The notes under the pieces were generated by a model. The model did not search any database, was not told the DNA's origin, and was given only the letters and a program-made list of their open reading frames with translations. A DNA stretch of 64,000 bases from Aurantibrevibacter sp041747755 (GTDB lineage Bacteria; Bacteroidota; Bacteroidia; Flavobacteriales; Flavobacteriaceae): assembly GCA_041747755.1 (NCBI GenBank), contig JBGTEN010000001.1:1-64000 (forward strand). Direction: 5' to 3'. Both the position numbers and the translations under genes were made by a program. Shown in pieces: positions 63,576 to 64,000 of the stretch. The stretch's first letter is position 1. Each line of letters starts with the position of its first letter.

Positions 63576-64000
63576 AACAGAATCGCATCACACAACTTTT
63601 TGGAATTCAGTATCCTATTATTCAGGCAGGGATGGTTTGGACAAGTGGTTGGCGTCTGGCTTCGGCCGTTTCCAATGCAGGAGGATTAGGCCTTATCGGA
63701 GCCGGATCTATGTATCCAAATGTTTTGCGGGAGCATATTCGGAAATGTCAACAGGTCACCGACCATCCTTTTGGGGTGAATGTGCCGTTACTGTACCCGG
63801 AAATTGAAAAATTGATGGCCGTAATTACGGAAATGAAGGTGAAAATAGTATTTACTTCAGCGGGTAATCCAAAACTTTGGACTCCTTTGTTAAAAGAAAG
63901 CGGAATAATAGTAGTTCATGTAGTAAGCAGTGTGAAATTTGCCTTAAAAGCTGAGGAAGCAGGCGTTGACGCTGTTGTTGCCGAAGGTTTTGAAGCCGGT
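63572..64000 (+). CDS. Nitronate monooxygenase / FabK-like flavin enzyme (3'-truncated)
   Basis: The first 143 residues of a TIM-barrel FMN protein of the 2-nitropropane dioxygenase family: NRITQLFGIQYPIIQAGMVW at the start, GWRLASAVSNAGGLGLIGAG and DAVVAEGFEAG (the family's EG.EAGG element) at the edge. Members oxidise alkyl nitronates or, as FabK, reduce enoyl-ACP; the two are not separable from this part. The only start that keeps the N-terminal motif is TTG at 63572, overlapping the stop of the S8 gene (TTGA). The gene continues beyond the window. Confidence 0.88.
   Translation, partial: MKQNRITQLFGIQYPIIQAGMVWTSGWRLASAVSNAGGLGLIGAGSMYPNVLREHIRKCQQVTDHPFGVNVPLLYPEIEKLMAVITEMKVKIVFTSAGNPKLWTPLLKESGIIVVHVVSSVKFALKAEEAGVDAVVAEGFEAG

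Overview
This window is an ordinary stretch of chromosome from a member of the Flavobacteriaceae (Bacteroidota). The evidence is a low-GC genome, promoters of the TAnnTTTG type, almost no Shine-Dalgarno sequences, a subtilase with a C-terminal type IX secretion sorting domain, bacillithiol synthesis (BshC), TonB-era style secreted proteins with carboxypeptidase-regulatory-like domains, lipoproteins with acidic residues just after the lipobox, and a Bacteroidota-type SecA of about 1120 residues. I cannot name the genus. About 53 genes are supported; the first (sensor kinase) and the last (nitronate monooxygenase-like) run off the window. I found no rRNA, tRNA, CRISPR array, insertion sequence, prophage or integrase.

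Layout. 1-5.5 kb: a LytS/LytTR two-component pair, then on the minus strand a DNA alkylation repair protein, a small conserved protein, a methyltransferase and phosphatidylserine synthase, with a DUF4105 membrane protein divergent from them. 5.6-8.8 kb: a tight plus-strand operon of an ABC-F ATPase (Uup type), a methyltransferase relative that has lost its SAM-binding core, a 54-residue membrane protein and a cobalamin adenosyltransferase. 8.9-15.6 kb: DUF2795 protein, SecA, a Tat-exported Gfo/Idh/MocA oxidoreductase and an orphan membrane histidine kinase. 15.8-20.2 kb: secreted M14 peptidase plus secreted amidohydrolase. 20.2-20.7 kb: the only long gene-free stretch, rich in inverted repeats. 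20.7-23.8 kb: kdsD-tatC-AhpD-like-lptB operon (LPS precursor, Tat export, LPS transport). 24-26 kb: RecQ.

26-40 kb is mostly minus-strand: a CarboxypepD_reg-like surface protein, hydrolases, a cation/proton antiporter behind a GNAT-nitrilase fusion, RluF, a small secreted helical protein, an S10 peptidase-CE1 esterase-NYN run, a secreted DinB protein and a second M14 peptidase. 40-43 kb: bshC with a GT39 glycosyltransferase. 43-52 kb: a PNPOx-like protein, a secreted GH65 enzyme, then guaA followed by four genes (LysM/periplasmic-binding fusion, OsmC, DUF922, S66 LD-carboxypeptidase). 52-64 kb: a probably frameshifted secreted protein, a Tat-exported TIM-barrel isomerase, DUF3820, pyrG-yidC, two fasciclin lipoproteins, mnmA, the T9SS subtilase and a nitronate monooxygenase-like gene.

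Together the genes cover nucleotide synthesis (guaA, pyrG), protein export and membrane insertion (secA, tatC, yidC), outer-membrane biogenesis (kdsD, lptB, pssA) and a large set of exported hydrolases, as expected for a polymer-degrading flavobacterium. I saw no clear new defence or mobile system. The best leads are the SAM-core-less methyltransferase relative, the homopolymer frameshift that breaks a signal peptide at 52.3 kb, the cysteine cluster in the Tat-exported oxidoreductase, a possible leaderless guaA, and a cluster of three ATCGAT inverted repeats at 20.3 kb.
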